A stretch of 64,000 nt of DNA from Kribbella rubisoli. Lineage in GTDB: Bacteria; Actinomycetota; Actinomycetes; Propionibacteriales; Kribbellaceae. The notes under the pieces are model-generated. The model was given only the letters and a program-made list of their open reading frames with translations. It searched no databases and was not told where the DNA came from. This document shows positions 33,588 through 41,390 of this stretch, in pieces (the stretch's first letter is position 1; every line of letters starts with the position of its first letter). Where the stretch lies: assembly GCF_004217145.1 (NCBI RefSeq), contig NZ_SHKR01000015.1:372001-436000 (forward strand). The letters are read 5' to 3'. The position numbers were made by a program, and so were the translations under genes.

Positions 33588-33597
33588 GGTGGGTCTC

Positions 33598-34623
33598 CTA
33601 CTTTCCGGTCTTCACGAGCAGGTACAGGAAGTACGGACCGCCGATGACCGCAGTCACCAGACCGGCCGGGATCTCGAGTGGCGGCGCGAGGCCACGCCCG
33701 ATCATGTCGGCGAACAGCATCAGCAGTACTCCGAAGAGAGCGGCCGAGGGGAGCGATGCGAGGTGCCGCCCGCCGAAGATGCGGCGAGCCATGTGCGGCG
33801 CGATCAAGCCGATGAACCCGATGGTTCCGGACACCGCCACGGCCGACGAGGCGAGCGCCACCGCGAACAGCAGGAGCAGCCGCCGGGTCCTCTCGACCGG
33901 CTCGCCGAGCCCGGCGGCCAGGTCGTCACCGAGCCCGAGTACGTCGAGCTTGCGGGCCCAGATCAGGACCAGCGGCACCAACACCACAACCCACGGGAGG
34001 ATCTCGTACACAGAGCTCATCGACCGGCCGAAAAGACTGCCCGTCAACCAGATCAACGCCGCACTGACATCCAGCGGGTTCCGAACCAGCAGGAACCGGA
34101 TGCCCGCCTCGAACGCCGCGCTGACAGCAACACCGACGAGCGCGATCCGCACCGGCGTGGCACCACGCCGGTAGGCCAGCAGATACACCAGCCCCGCGGC
34201 CAGCAATCCACCGACGAAGGCCGCCGGTACGACGGCGAGCACGGGTACGCCAGGGATCGCGAGCAGCAGCAACATGCCCGCGAAGCCCGCACCCTTGGTC
34301 ACACCAACGACGTCGGGAGCGGCCAGCGGGTTGCGGATGACACCCTGCATCACGCCGCCGGACACGGCCAGCGCAGTACCGACCAGCCAGGCGAGCAGCA
34401 CCCGCGGCAACTGGAAGTCGACCACGATCTGAGCGGCCTGATCGCTGGTGTTGCCCGTGACCGCGTTCAAGACGTCATGCATCGAGACATCGGTCGCACC
34501 GACGCTGAGGCTGTAGAAGCTGAGCACGACGGCGAGTACTCCGAGCGATCCGACGACGGCTCGTGGATATCGCTGAGCCGTCGTGATCCGCCGGACATGT
34601 TGCGCGACGATCGCAGTACTCAC
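33598..34623 (-). CDS. FecCD-family permease, second subunit
   Basis: 341 residues, about ten membrane helices, FecCD/BtuC family: RVLLAWLVGTALAVSGGVMQG, NPLAAPDVVGVTKGAGF, LAAGLGEPVERTRRLLLL, GFIGLIAPHMARRIFG and PLEIPAGLVTAVIGGPYFLYLL in outline. GTG 34623 overlaps the upstream permease TGA by four bases (GTGA), so the pair is translationally coupled and probably assembles as a heterodimer. Coding beyond this start is a shadow of the partner gene. Confidence 0.92.
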   Translation of the reverse strand: MSTAIVAQHVRRITTAQRYPRAVVGSLGVLAVVLSFYSLSVGATDVSMHDVLNAVTGNTSDQAAQIVVDFQLPRVLLAWLVGTALAVSGGVMQGVIRNPLAAPDVVGVTKGAGFAGMLLLLAIPGVPVLAVVPAAFVGGLLAAGLVYLLAYRRGATPVRIALVGVAVSAAFEAGIRFLLVRNPLDVSAALIWLTGSLFGRSMSSVYEILPWVVVLVPLVLIWARKLDVLGLGDDLAAGLGEPVERTRRLLLLFAVALASSAVAVSGTIGFIGLIAPHMARRIFGGRHLASLPSAALFGVLLMLFADMIGRGLAPPLEIPAGLVTAVIGGPYFLYLLVKTGK

Positions 34624-35684
34624 GATGAAGTCACCTTCTGTCGACGGGCCAGGTACACGAAGATCGGTGCACCGAGGAGCGCGGTCACAACGCCCGCAGG
34701 GACCTCGTACGGCGGTTTGACGTGGCGGGACAGGATGTCGGCGTACAGCACGAGGACACTCCCGGCGGCTGCGCACAGCGGAAGCAGCACGGTGTAGTTG
34801 GAGCCGGCCAGGCGTCGGACGATATGCGGCACGATCAGGCCGATGAACGCGACCGGACCGGCGACGGAGACTGCCGCGCCGCACAGCACGACGACAAAAG
34901 CCGAGCCGAGCAAGCGGGTCCGTTCGACGTTCTGACCGAGACCGCGAGCCATGTCGTCGCCGAGGGCGAGCAGGTTGAGCGAGCGGGACATCGAGAACGC
35001 GCCCACCAGCCCGATGACGAGCCAGGGGAGTAGATTGCGGATGTCGCCCCAGGCCGCGAAGTTCACGCCGCCGACGAGCCAGAACAGCACGCTGTCCGCG
35101 GAGTTCTCGTCGAAGATGATCAGCACCTGAGTGAGCGAGATCAGCAGACTGCTCGCGGTGACGCCGGCCAGGGCCAGGCGGACAGGGCTCACCCGTCCGC
35201 GGCCCGACCCAGCCAGCAGCATCACCGACACGCCGGCCGCGGCCGAGCCGCCGAACGCCAGGAGAATCGTGGGCGCGCCGGACAGCGACGGTACGACGGT
35301 CACCGCGAGCACGACCACGAACACCGCACCGGCGTTGACGCCCATGATCTCGGGCGCTGCCAGCGGGTTCGCGGCGACCGCCTGCATCAGTGCGCCGGCC
35401 ACCGCCAGTGCCGCGCCGACCAGCAGGGCCAGCACGATCCTCGGCATCCGGATCGACTGCAGGATCAGCTCGTCGGAGTCGTCGGCCTTGAAGATTGCTC
35501 CGGGCAACCGCGAGAGCGGGATGTGCTGACTCCCTATGGACAGGCCCCAGACGACCCCGATCACGAGCAGGGCCAGCAGGAACAGGGCCACCCAGGTGAC
35601 CCGCTGTTTGCTGGTGACGATCTTCGGGCGCCGGTGCACGGCAGTCTCGGCAGGTCCGGGCGCGATCCCGGTCGACTGGGTCAT
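34620..35684 (-). CDS. FecCD-family permease, first subunit
   Basis: 354 residues with a cytoplasmic N-terminus of about 30 and ten helices. Family blocks: RMPRIVLALLVGAALAVAGALMQA, NPLAAPEIMGVNAGAVF, DDMARGLGQNVERTR, AFIGLIVPHIVRRLAG and PYEVPAGVVTALLGAPIFVYL in outline. Starts ATG 35684, one base after the binding-protein TGA. Works with the second permease and the ATPase in uptake of a siderophore-like ligand. Confidence 0.92.
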   Translation of the reverse strand: MTQSTGIAPGPAETAVHRRPKIVTSKQRVTWVALFLLALLVIGVVWGLSIGSQHIPLSRLPGAIFKADDSDELILQSIRMPRIVLALLVGAALAVAGALMQAVAANPLAAPEIMGVNAGAVFVVVLAVTVVPSLSGAPTILLAFGGSAAAGVSVMLLAGSGRGRVSPVRLALAGVTASSLLISLTQVLIIFDENSADSVLFWLVGGVNFAAWGDIRNLLPWLVIGLVGAFSMSRSLNLLALGDDMARGLGQNVERTRLLGSAFVVVLCGAAVSVAGPVAFIGLIVPHIVRRLAGSNYTVLLPLCAAAGSVLVLYADILSRHVKPPYEVPAGVVTALLGAPIFVYLARRQKVTSS

Positions 35685-35685
35685 G

Positions 35686-36708
35686 TCAGTTCCCGTAGAG
35701 GTTCTTGACGGCTTCCTGGGCGATCAGTTCCGATGCGACCAGACCACGCGACCGTGACCAGACGTTCTGGTCGACCTTGTACGTCGCGTTGTCCTTGACC
35801 GCCGGGATCTGCTTCCAGAGCGGACTCTTCTCCCAGGTATCCGCCAGCGTGTCACCGGTCTGGCCGGCGATGAACATGATGTCCGGCTTGGTGCTGACCA
35901 CAGTCTCCAGCGTGAGCGAGACCGTCGCGTCGCCGCTGTCGTCCGCCAGCGGTGACTTGATCCCGAGCAGCGCCAGTACGCCGGGGGTATAGGCCTTCGG
36001 CGGGAACCCGGTGAACTCCTTGTCGGACGACACCGCGAACAATGCCTTGCGGGTCTCACCGGACTTCGCCTTGGCCTTCAGATCGGTCAGGATCTTGTCG
36101 TGCTCGGCCAGCCGGGCCTTCATCTGGTCGCACTTGTTCAGGGCGATCGCAGCGGACATCTCGCTGTCCATCACCTGCTGGTAGTTGCCGTTGAGGCTGG
36201 CGTAGGCGACGGTCGGCGCGATCTTCGACAGCTGGGCGTAGATCGCCTTGTGCCGTCCGCTGTCGGCCAGGATCAGGTCGGGCTTCAGCGCGGTCAGCAC
36301 CTGGATGTTCGGCGTCGCCCGCAGGCCGACCGACTTGTAGTTGCCGACCTTGTCCTTCAGGCCGGGGATGATCCGCTCCGGCTTGTCGTCGTCGGCGACG
36401 CCGACCGGCGCCATGCCGACCGCTACCAGCGCGTCCACGAAAGAGAACTCCAGTGCGACAACCCGCTTCGGAGTACCGGTGATCGTGGTGGTGCCCAGGT
36501 CGTGCTTGATCGTCCTGGTCTCCTTGCCGCACTGCTCGAGGTTGAGATCCGAGCTGATCCCTTGGGCGGCAGCGGCCCGGTTCGCGTTCGGTGCGTCGCC
36601 GGTGGCAGGCGACGCGGACGTGCCGCCGCACCCGGCCAGGCCGACCGCCGCGACGGTCAAAGTGAGGAGGGCGAGCGACCGCCGCAACCTCGAAGCGGTG
36701 TTGGACAT
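35686..36708 (-). CDS. Iron-siderophore-type substrate-binding lipoprotein
   Basis: 340 residues from ATG 36708 (AGGAG about eight bases upstream). Lipobox VGLAGC places the lipidated Cys at about 27. The mature part is a FepB/FecB-like periplasmic-binding fold: GTPKRVVALEFSFVDALVAVGM, LKPDLILADSGRHKAIYAQLSKIAPTV and TKPDIMFIAGQTGD in outline. It captures the ligand at the cell surface for the FecCD permeases. No IdeR/DtxR-like iron box was seen in the operon promoter. Confidence 0.9.
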   Translation of the reverse strand: MSNTASRLRRSLALLTLTVAAVGLAGCGGTSASPATGDAPNANRAAAAQGISSDLNLEQCGKETRTIKHDLGTTTITGTPKRVVALEFSFVDALVAVGMAPVGVADDDKPERIIPGLKDKVGNYKSVGLRATPNIQVLTALKPDLILADSGRHKAIYAQLSKIAPTVAYASLNGNYQQVMDSEMSAAIALNKCDQMKARLAEHDKILTDLKAKAKSGETRKALFAVSSDKEFTGFPPKAYTPGVLALLGIKSPLADDSGDATVSLTLETVVSTKPDIMFIAGQTGDTLADTWEKSPLWKQIPAVKDNATYKVDQNVWSRSRGLVASELIAQEAVKNLYGN

Positions 36709-36713
36709 GGCAT

Positions 36714-37586
36714 TCACTCCTGGTGTCGAAGAGGCGTTACAGGCGTGGGGCGGTGAATCTCGGACCGGGACTGCAGCAACCCGGCGAAGAAGTCCCGGAC
36801 GGCCGGGAGGATCAAGGAGCCGCGGTGGGCGACGCCCGGGACCAGCTCGAACCGCACGTCGATGCCCTGGGCAAGGAAATCGCGCTCGAGCGTGCGCAAC
36901 CGCTCGATCCGGGTACGGCCGGTGTTCTCGACGCCGTCCATCCAGTTGGCCTCGCCGGGATTGTCGATCTCCCAGGTCTCGACGTCGTTGTCGCCGACAA
37001 CCATCAGGATCGGCACCCGGCGCAGCGACTCGAGATCGACCGCACGGCCGAAGCGCTGCTCGAGATCCTTCGTGCCGAGCCACCAGGGGAGGCTGTCGTC
37101 GAGCTGGGTGATCCGGCCGGGAGCACCGATCGAGACGCCGGCCAGCCGATCCGGATGGAGATAGAGGAAGCGGTGGGCGAACTGCCCGCCGCCGGAGAAT
37201 CCGTGCAGATAGAAGACGTCCGGGTCGACCGGGTATCGGCGGCTGACCTCGTCGATCATCGCGAGCAACGCCCGGTCGTACCGGATGCCCTGGTACTCGA
37301 TGAACTTGAAGTTGTGCAGATCCTCCGGATCGATGATCCCGGCCGGGAACAGCGGCGCGAGTACGACGACCTGGTGCTCGTCGGCGAACCCGGCCATATG
37401 GTCGCGGTACAGCGACGCGTTGCGCTCGGTGCCGTGCTGCATGACGAGCAGCGGGGCCCGTTCGGTGCGCAGGTTCTCCGGCACGTAGAGGCAGTAGCCG
37501 AGCCGCTGGTCGTACTGCGAGGCGAAGATCGGGGTCTTGCCACGCGCGAAGTGGGCCGAGGTCGGCTCGCTGCGATGCTCGATCAT
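36714..37586 (-). CDS. Alpha/beta hydrolase (esterase/depolymerase-like)
   Basis: 290 residues, no signal peptide. LLVMQHGTERNAS supplies the oxyanion HG, FYLHGFSGGGQFAHRFLYLHP the nucleophile (GFSGG) at about 145, VVGDNDVETWEI the acid region, and LVPGVAHRGSLILP the His. The pattern is that of poly(hydroxybutyrate) depolymerase/feruloyl-esterase-like hydrolases. ATG 37586 overlaps the C45 gene TGA (ATGA), and the binding-protein gene starts five bases after its stop. Sitting inside a siderophore-import operon, it may hydrolyse the imported chelator, which is inference. Confidence 0.87.
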   Translation of the reverse strand: MIEHRSEPTSAHFARGKTPIFASQYDQRLGYCLYVPENLRTERAPLLVMQHGTERNASLYRDHMAGFADEHQVVVLAPLFPAGIIDPEDLHNFKFIEYQGIRYDRALLAMIDEVSRRYPVDPDVFYLHGFSGGGQFAHRFLYLHPDRLAGVSIGAPGRITQLDDSLPWWLGTKDLEQRFGRAVDLESLRRVPILMVVGDNDVETWEIDNPGEANWMDGVENTGRTRIERLRTLERDFLAQGIDVRFELVPGVAHRGSLILPAVRDFFAGLLQSRSEIHRPTPVTPLRHQE

Positions 37587-38692
37587 GGCCGGACCTCGTC
37601 GTACAGGTTGAACGGGACGAGTTCGTACTTGTTCTCGCACGGCGGTCCCGCGGCGACGTAGTACTCCCCGGTGGTGAGATCGACGCAGCTGGACAGGGTT
37701 GTGGACCACTGCTCCACGGCGGGTAGCCGCTCGTCCGGGTGCGCGCAGAGCGAGTCAGGGTGTCCGAGATGGTCCGACATCGCCGTGTGGATGGTGTTCC
37801 GTACGTCGTCGGACGTGGCCGCCTTCGCCAGACCCCGGTGGGCGCGTGGTACCCGGATCAGCGAGTCGGGTGAGATCAGCCGGCTTCCGACCTCCCGCAG
37901 CACCTGGTAATGGTTGCCGTGCACAAGCAATCCGTTCTCGCCGTACTCCCAGCCGTGGCCGCCCGGTGTGGTCTCGATGTCGATCGAGAATCCGTCCCGG
38001 TGGGTGAGCAGGGCGTTGCTCGGGATGTGGGCGGTGGTCGAGGTGAGGATCTTGACCGCGTCGGCGATGTTCGCGGCGTCGAGGACCGCGCGGCGGATGA
38101 CCGTCTGCGGCATCCCCGCCGAGTCGTCGAAGCGGCCGCCCAGACCGTTCGCGTTCAGCGCGAGGCCGGCCGAATTCGCGCCGTGGCGGCCGATCTGCCC
38201 GGCTTCGACCTGCAGGATCAGCGTCGGCTTCGGCGGCTGCACGATCCGCAGGATGACGACGGTTCCGCGGACCGCTTCGCGCCAGTCCCAGTTCTGGCCG
38301 GCGTACACGTGCCCGTCGCCGGCCGCTCCGTCGATCAGCGAGAACGACGTACAGCCGTCGGTGTCGGCGCGGGCTGTGGAGTCGGGGAACCAGTTGTCGT
38401 AGATGATCTCGCCGCGGCAGTTGAGCGCGAGGATCTCGGGAAGGGTGACTCCAGCGCCGTCGGCGATCCCAGCCATCTCCGCCAGCAGCCCGGGGTGATC
38501 CCGCTCGACGAGGCGCTGCCACGGCCGGGTGTGCTCGAGCACCTGGTCCCAGCTCAGACGGGCCTGGTGCGCGAAAGCCTCCCGGTAGTAGGCGATCGCG
38601 TCGGCGATCAGATCCGCCGCGGCACCGCCGTACTGACGGCCACGTTCCAGGGCCGACGGGCTGGCGATCTCGATGACTCGGGGACTCGGCAC
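37583..38692 (-). CDS. C45 family autoproteolytic acyltransferase/hydrolase
   Basis: 369 residues from GTG 38692 (GGAGG upstream). It matches the acyl-CoA:6-aminopenicillanic acid acyltransferase-like (peptidase C45, Ntn) family: GIADGAGVTLPEILALN, then DGCTSFSLIDG with the candidate self-cleavage nucleophile Cys114, GQNWDW, GRHGANSAGLALNANGL and THRDGFSIDIETTPGGH. The precursor would cleave before Cys114 to yield two subunits. First gene of the importer operon. It may remove or transfer an acyl group on the imported ligand. Divergent from the amidohydrolase. Confidence 0.9.
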   Translation of the reverse strand: MPSPRVIEIASPSALERGRQYGGAAADLIADAIAYYREAFAHQARLSWDQVLEHTRPWQRLVERDHPGLLAEMAGIADGAGVTLPEILALNCRGEIIYDNWFPDSTARADTDGCTSFSLIDGAAGDGHVYAGQNWDWREAVRGTVVILRIVQPPKPTLILQVEAGQIGRHGANSAGLALNANGLGGRFDDSAGMPQTVIRRAVLDAANIADAVKILTSTTAHIPSNALLTHRDGFSIDIETTPGGHGWEYGENGLLVHGNHYQVLREVGSRLISPDSLIRVPRAHRGLAKAATSDDVRNTIHTAMSDHLGHPDSLCAHPDERLPAVEQWSTTLSSCVDLTTGEYYVAAGPPCENKYELVPFNLYDEVRP

Positions 38693-38743
38693 GCGCACTC
38701 CTCCGATGAACACTCTTGGTCAGTAAGGGAACATTGACGCAAT

Positions 38744-38763
38744 ACTGTAACGACTATTACGGT
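38744..38763. promoter_or_regulatory. Inverted repeat in the importer/amidohydrolase divergent promoter
   Basis: ACTGTAA (38744-38750) and TTACGGT (38757-38763) pair at six of seven positions with a 6-base spacer in the 125-base spacer between the C45 operon and the amidohydrolase. TTGACG at 38734-38739 could be a minus-35 for the plus strand. The likely regulator is unknown and no iron-box consensus is visible. Confidence 0.45.
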
Positions 38764-38817
38764 CTGTCCAGTCCTTACGGACGACTGATCTGCAATCCAG
38801 GTGAGGAGCCACAGCGA

Positions 38818-40521
38818 ATGACCACCCCATCGCCCCAGGCTGAAGCGGTCGATCTCGTCGTGTACGGCGGGATCGTGTGGACCGCCGATCCGCACCGGCC
38901 GCTCGCTTCAGCCCTCGCGGTCGCGGGGGACCGCATTGTCCGGGTCGGCGACGACGCCGAGATCCTGCAGCTGGCAGGCGAGACCACCGAGGTGCTCGAC
39001 CTGGCCGGGCGGATGGTGTGCCCGGGTTTCATCGACGCGCATACGCACTTCGAGAACGCCGTCGATTGGTACTTCCAGGTTGCGCTGACCGACGTCAACG
39101 ACCAGGCCCGCCTCGAGGAACGCGTCGCGGCCACGGCCGCGCGGCTGACCCCTGGCGTCTGGATCACCGGGGGAGACCTCGGGGACTTCGCCTCCACCCG
39201 CGGCGACGACGTCACGCTGCTCGAGCCGGACCTGGCCGCGATCGATGCGCTGACGCCGGACAACCCGCTGCTGATCCGCCGCGCCGACCATCAGTACTTC
39301 GCCAATTCCAAGGCTCTGGGCGTCGCGAACATCGACCGCGGTACGCCGGACCCGCGCGGCGGCAGGTACGGCCGGGACGCGGGCGGGAACCTCACCGGGA
39401 TGCTGTACGGACAAGCCGGTGAGTTCGTGCACCGGCTGGTCACGCCGATGTCGCTGGAGCAGAAGCTGCTCGGTGCGCGCGGTGTGATGGCCGAGCTCAA
39501 CGCGGTCGGGATCACGTCGATCCACGACATCGCGCGGCTGCCGGCGGTGACCGAGGAGACGATCCCGCCGGTCTTCCTCGAGCGCAGCTTCTCGAACGCG
39601 CAGATCTTCCGGACTCTCGCGGACCGCGGCGAGCTGTCGGTCCGCGTCTACGCCTTCCTCCCGCTCGACACGCACGACCGGCTGGCCGGTCACGGTGTCA
39701 CGCCTCAGGCCGGAGATGAGTGGCTGCGTTTCGGGGCCCTCAAGATCTTCGTCGACAGCGGTGCGATGCTCCCGCCGTTCGACCCCGCGGATGCACCGGG
39801 GACCGGCCTGACCGACGGCTGGTCGTACCGCTTCGTCGGTGAGGAACGACTGGCCGAACTCGTCCTGGCGGGTGACGCGGCGGGTTTCGACATCGGCGTC
39901 CATGTACAAGGCGATCGCGGTTGCCGGATCGCGATCGACGCCTTCGAGCGGGCGGCGCACCTGAACGAGCCGCGCGACCGGCGGCATCGGCTCATCCACG
40001 CCTGGCATCTGGCGGACGACGACTTCGCCCGCGCCGGCAAGCTCGGGCTGGTCGCCGACGTGACGCCGGACCAGCTCCTCCTTTACTCGACGAACCTCGA
40101 CCGGGCGATCGGCCCGGCCCGCGCGGCAAACGCGTTCGCCTGGCGCCGCATGATCGACAGCGACGTCACCGTCAACCTGGTCTCGGACCTCCCCGGCGCG
40201 TTCAACAAGTCCCACGTGGCGGAGTTCGATCCCTTGCGCAACATGTATGCCGCGATCACCCGCACGTCCGGCGATTCACCGCAGGACGACCCGTTCCACC
40301 CCGACCAGGCAATCACCGTCGACGAGGCCCTACTCGCCTACACCGCGAACCCGGCGTACTCCGCCCACGAAGAGGCGGTGAAAGGAAGCCTCACCCCCGG
40401 CAAACTCGCCGACTTCATCATCCTCACCGAAGACATCCGCACCGGAGGCCCGGAGACGCTCCTCCGAGCAACCGTGGCCCGCACCTACCTCGCCGGCCGC
40501 CTGGTCCACTCCGCCGATTGA
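38818..40521 (+). CDS. Amidohydrolase family 3 protein (YtcJ-like)
   Basis: 567 residues, ATG 38818 with GAGGAG about ten bases upstream. Metal-dependent amidohydrolase: N-terminal beta-sandwich (VDLVVYGGIVWTADPHRP), metal motif CPGFIDAHTHFEN at about 73-85, catalytic barrel with ALKIFVDSGAMLPPF, HVQGDRGCRIAIDAF and HLIHAWHL-like (RLIHAWHLADDDF), and C-terminal GSLTPGKLADFIIL. The family removes acyl or formyl groups from amides. Divergent from the C45/importer operon and probably co-regulated through the shared spacer. Confidence 0.9.
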   Translation: MTTPSPQAEAVDLVVYGGIVWTADPHRPLASALAVAGDRIVRVGDDAEILQLAGETTEVLDLAGRMVCPGFIDAHTHFENAVDWYFQVALTDVNDQARLEERVAATAARLTPGVWITGGDLGDFASTRGDDVTLLEPDLAAIDALTPDNPLLIRRADHQYFANSKALGVANIDRGTPDPRGGRYGRDAGGNLTGMLYGQAGEFVHRLVTPMSLEQKLLGARGVMAELNAVGITSIHDIARLPAVTEETIPPVFLERSFSNAQIFRTLADRGELSVRVYAFLPLDTHDRLAGHGVTPQAGDEWLRFGALKIFVDSGAMLPPFDPADAPGTGLTDGWSYRFVGEERLAELVLAGDAAGFDIGVHVQGDRGCRIAIDAFERAAHLNEPRDRRHRLIHAWHLADDDFARAGKLGLVADVTPDQLLLYSTNLDRAIGPARAANAFAWRRMIDSDVTVNLVSDLPGAFNKSHVAEFDPLRNMYAAITRTSGDSPQDDPFHPDQAITVDEALLAYTANPAYSAHEEAVKGSLTPGKLADFIILTEDIRTGGPETLLRATVARTYLAGRLVHSAD

Positions 40522-40550
40522 GTACATGACAGCACGGCAGTACGACGCTC

Positions 40551-40580
40551 CGCAGTACGGCAGTACGGCGGTACGGCGGT
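40551..40580. repeat. Short tandem GTACGGC repeat
   Basis: Three to four degenerate copies of a 9-10 base unit (GCAGTACGG, CAGTACGGC, GGTACGGCGG) lie between the convergent amidohydrolase and GntR genes. No hairpin terminator is evident. It is probably a simple-sequence feature reflecting the abundance of GTAC in this genome. Confidence 0.45.
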
Positions 40581-40587
40581 GGGGTGG

Positions 40588-41289
40588 TTAGGGGGTGAGG
40601 GCTGTTATGTCGGTTGAGGCGACTACGTTGACCAGGAGGCGTTCGTTGGCGTCGGCGTGGGCCTGGACCAGGCGGGCGGCTTCGGTGGGGTCGCGGTGGA
40701 GGAAGGCCTGGCAGATTGCTCGGTGTTCGTCGAGGGCTTCGGCGGGGCGGTGGGCCGACTCGCGGTAGGTGGTTTCCAGGATCGACAGGGCGAAGCGCAT
40801 CTCGACCGCGATACCGGCGAAGAAGTCGTCGACCCGGGCACTGCCGATCAGGCCGACGACGGCCCGGTGGAACTCCAGGTCGCGCTCCACGATCTCCTGG
40901 GCGTGGCCCGAGTCGGTTGCCTGCGCCAACTGGTCGAAGGCCTCGGAGAGCGGCCGCAGCTCCGCGTCGGTCAATGTGGCGGCTCGCGCGGCGGCGCTGC
41001 CCTCCAGCGTCTTGCGGACGCGGTAGAGGTCGCGGATGTCCTCCTCGGTGAACAGCACGACCCGGGAGCCCTTGTGGCGATAGTGGCGCACGATCCGCTC
41101 GCGGGCCAGGATGCCGAGCGCGTCCCGGATGGTGCGGCGGGAGACGTCGAACTGGGCCGACAGGCCCTCCTCGCGCAGTTGCTCGCCCGGCTTCAGCCGT
41201 CCGTCCATGATCGTCTCGCGCAGCAGCGCCGCGACCTCTTCGGCGGTCGTACCGCGATTCAGCCTCGAGACTCGTCCGTCGACCGTCAT
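40588..41289 (-). CDS. GntR family (FadR/FCD type) transcription regulator
   Basis: 233 residues from ATG 41289. An N-terminal winged helix (VAALLRETIMDGRLKPGEQL, DVSRRTIRDALGILARERIV in outline) and a C-terminal FCD ligand domain with metal-binding pattern (DIRDLYRVRKTLEG, DLEFHRAVVGLIG, DEHRAICQAF). It is divergent from the first kinase-phospholyase fusion, and the palindrome ATTGGTCACCAAT lies in the spacer. The TGGT-N-ACCA core is typical for FadR-subfamily binding. The same site occurs upstream of the SDR operon, so this is the probable local repressor. Effector likely a pathway intermediate. Confidence 0.9.
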   Translation of the reverse strand: MTVDGRVSRLNRGTTAEEVAALLRETIMDGRLKPGEQLREEGLSAQFDVSRRTIRDALGILARERIVRHYRHKGSRVVLFTEEDIRDLYRVRKTLEGSAAARAATLTDAELRPLSEAFDQLAQATDSGHAQEIVERDLEFHRAVVGLIGSARVDDFFAGIAVEMRFALSILETTYRESAHRPAEALDEHRAICQAFLHRDPTEAARLVQAHADANERLLVNVVASTDITALTP

Positions 41290-41364
41290 GCGGCTCCCTC
41301 TCTCACCCTGCGTACATCTTCGAGGGCACTCTATCGCGCTCCGCGACAATGGTAGCATTGGTGC

Positions 41365-41377
41365 ATTGGTCACCAAT
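41365..41377. promoter_or_regulatory. GntR operator before the first fusion gene
   Basis: Perfect odd palindrome ATTGGT-C-ACCAAT, 13 bases before the ATG of the first fusion gene, with an extra half site ATTGGT at 41357-41362. Binding here would block initiation at this promoter. Confidence 0.75.
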
Positions 41378-41390
41378 CTTGTGAGGTGCA

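Noticed and set aside
38693..38817. IdeR/DtxR iron box controlling the ABC importer
   Set aside because: No sequence close to the TTAGGTTAGGCTAACCTAA pattern is present in the spacer. Only the unrelated ACTGTAA/TTACGGT repeat is seen.
40551..40580. GTACGGC tandem repeat as an iteron or origin element
   Set aside because: Only three to four short degenerate copies, no AT-rich unwinding region and no replication gene nearby.
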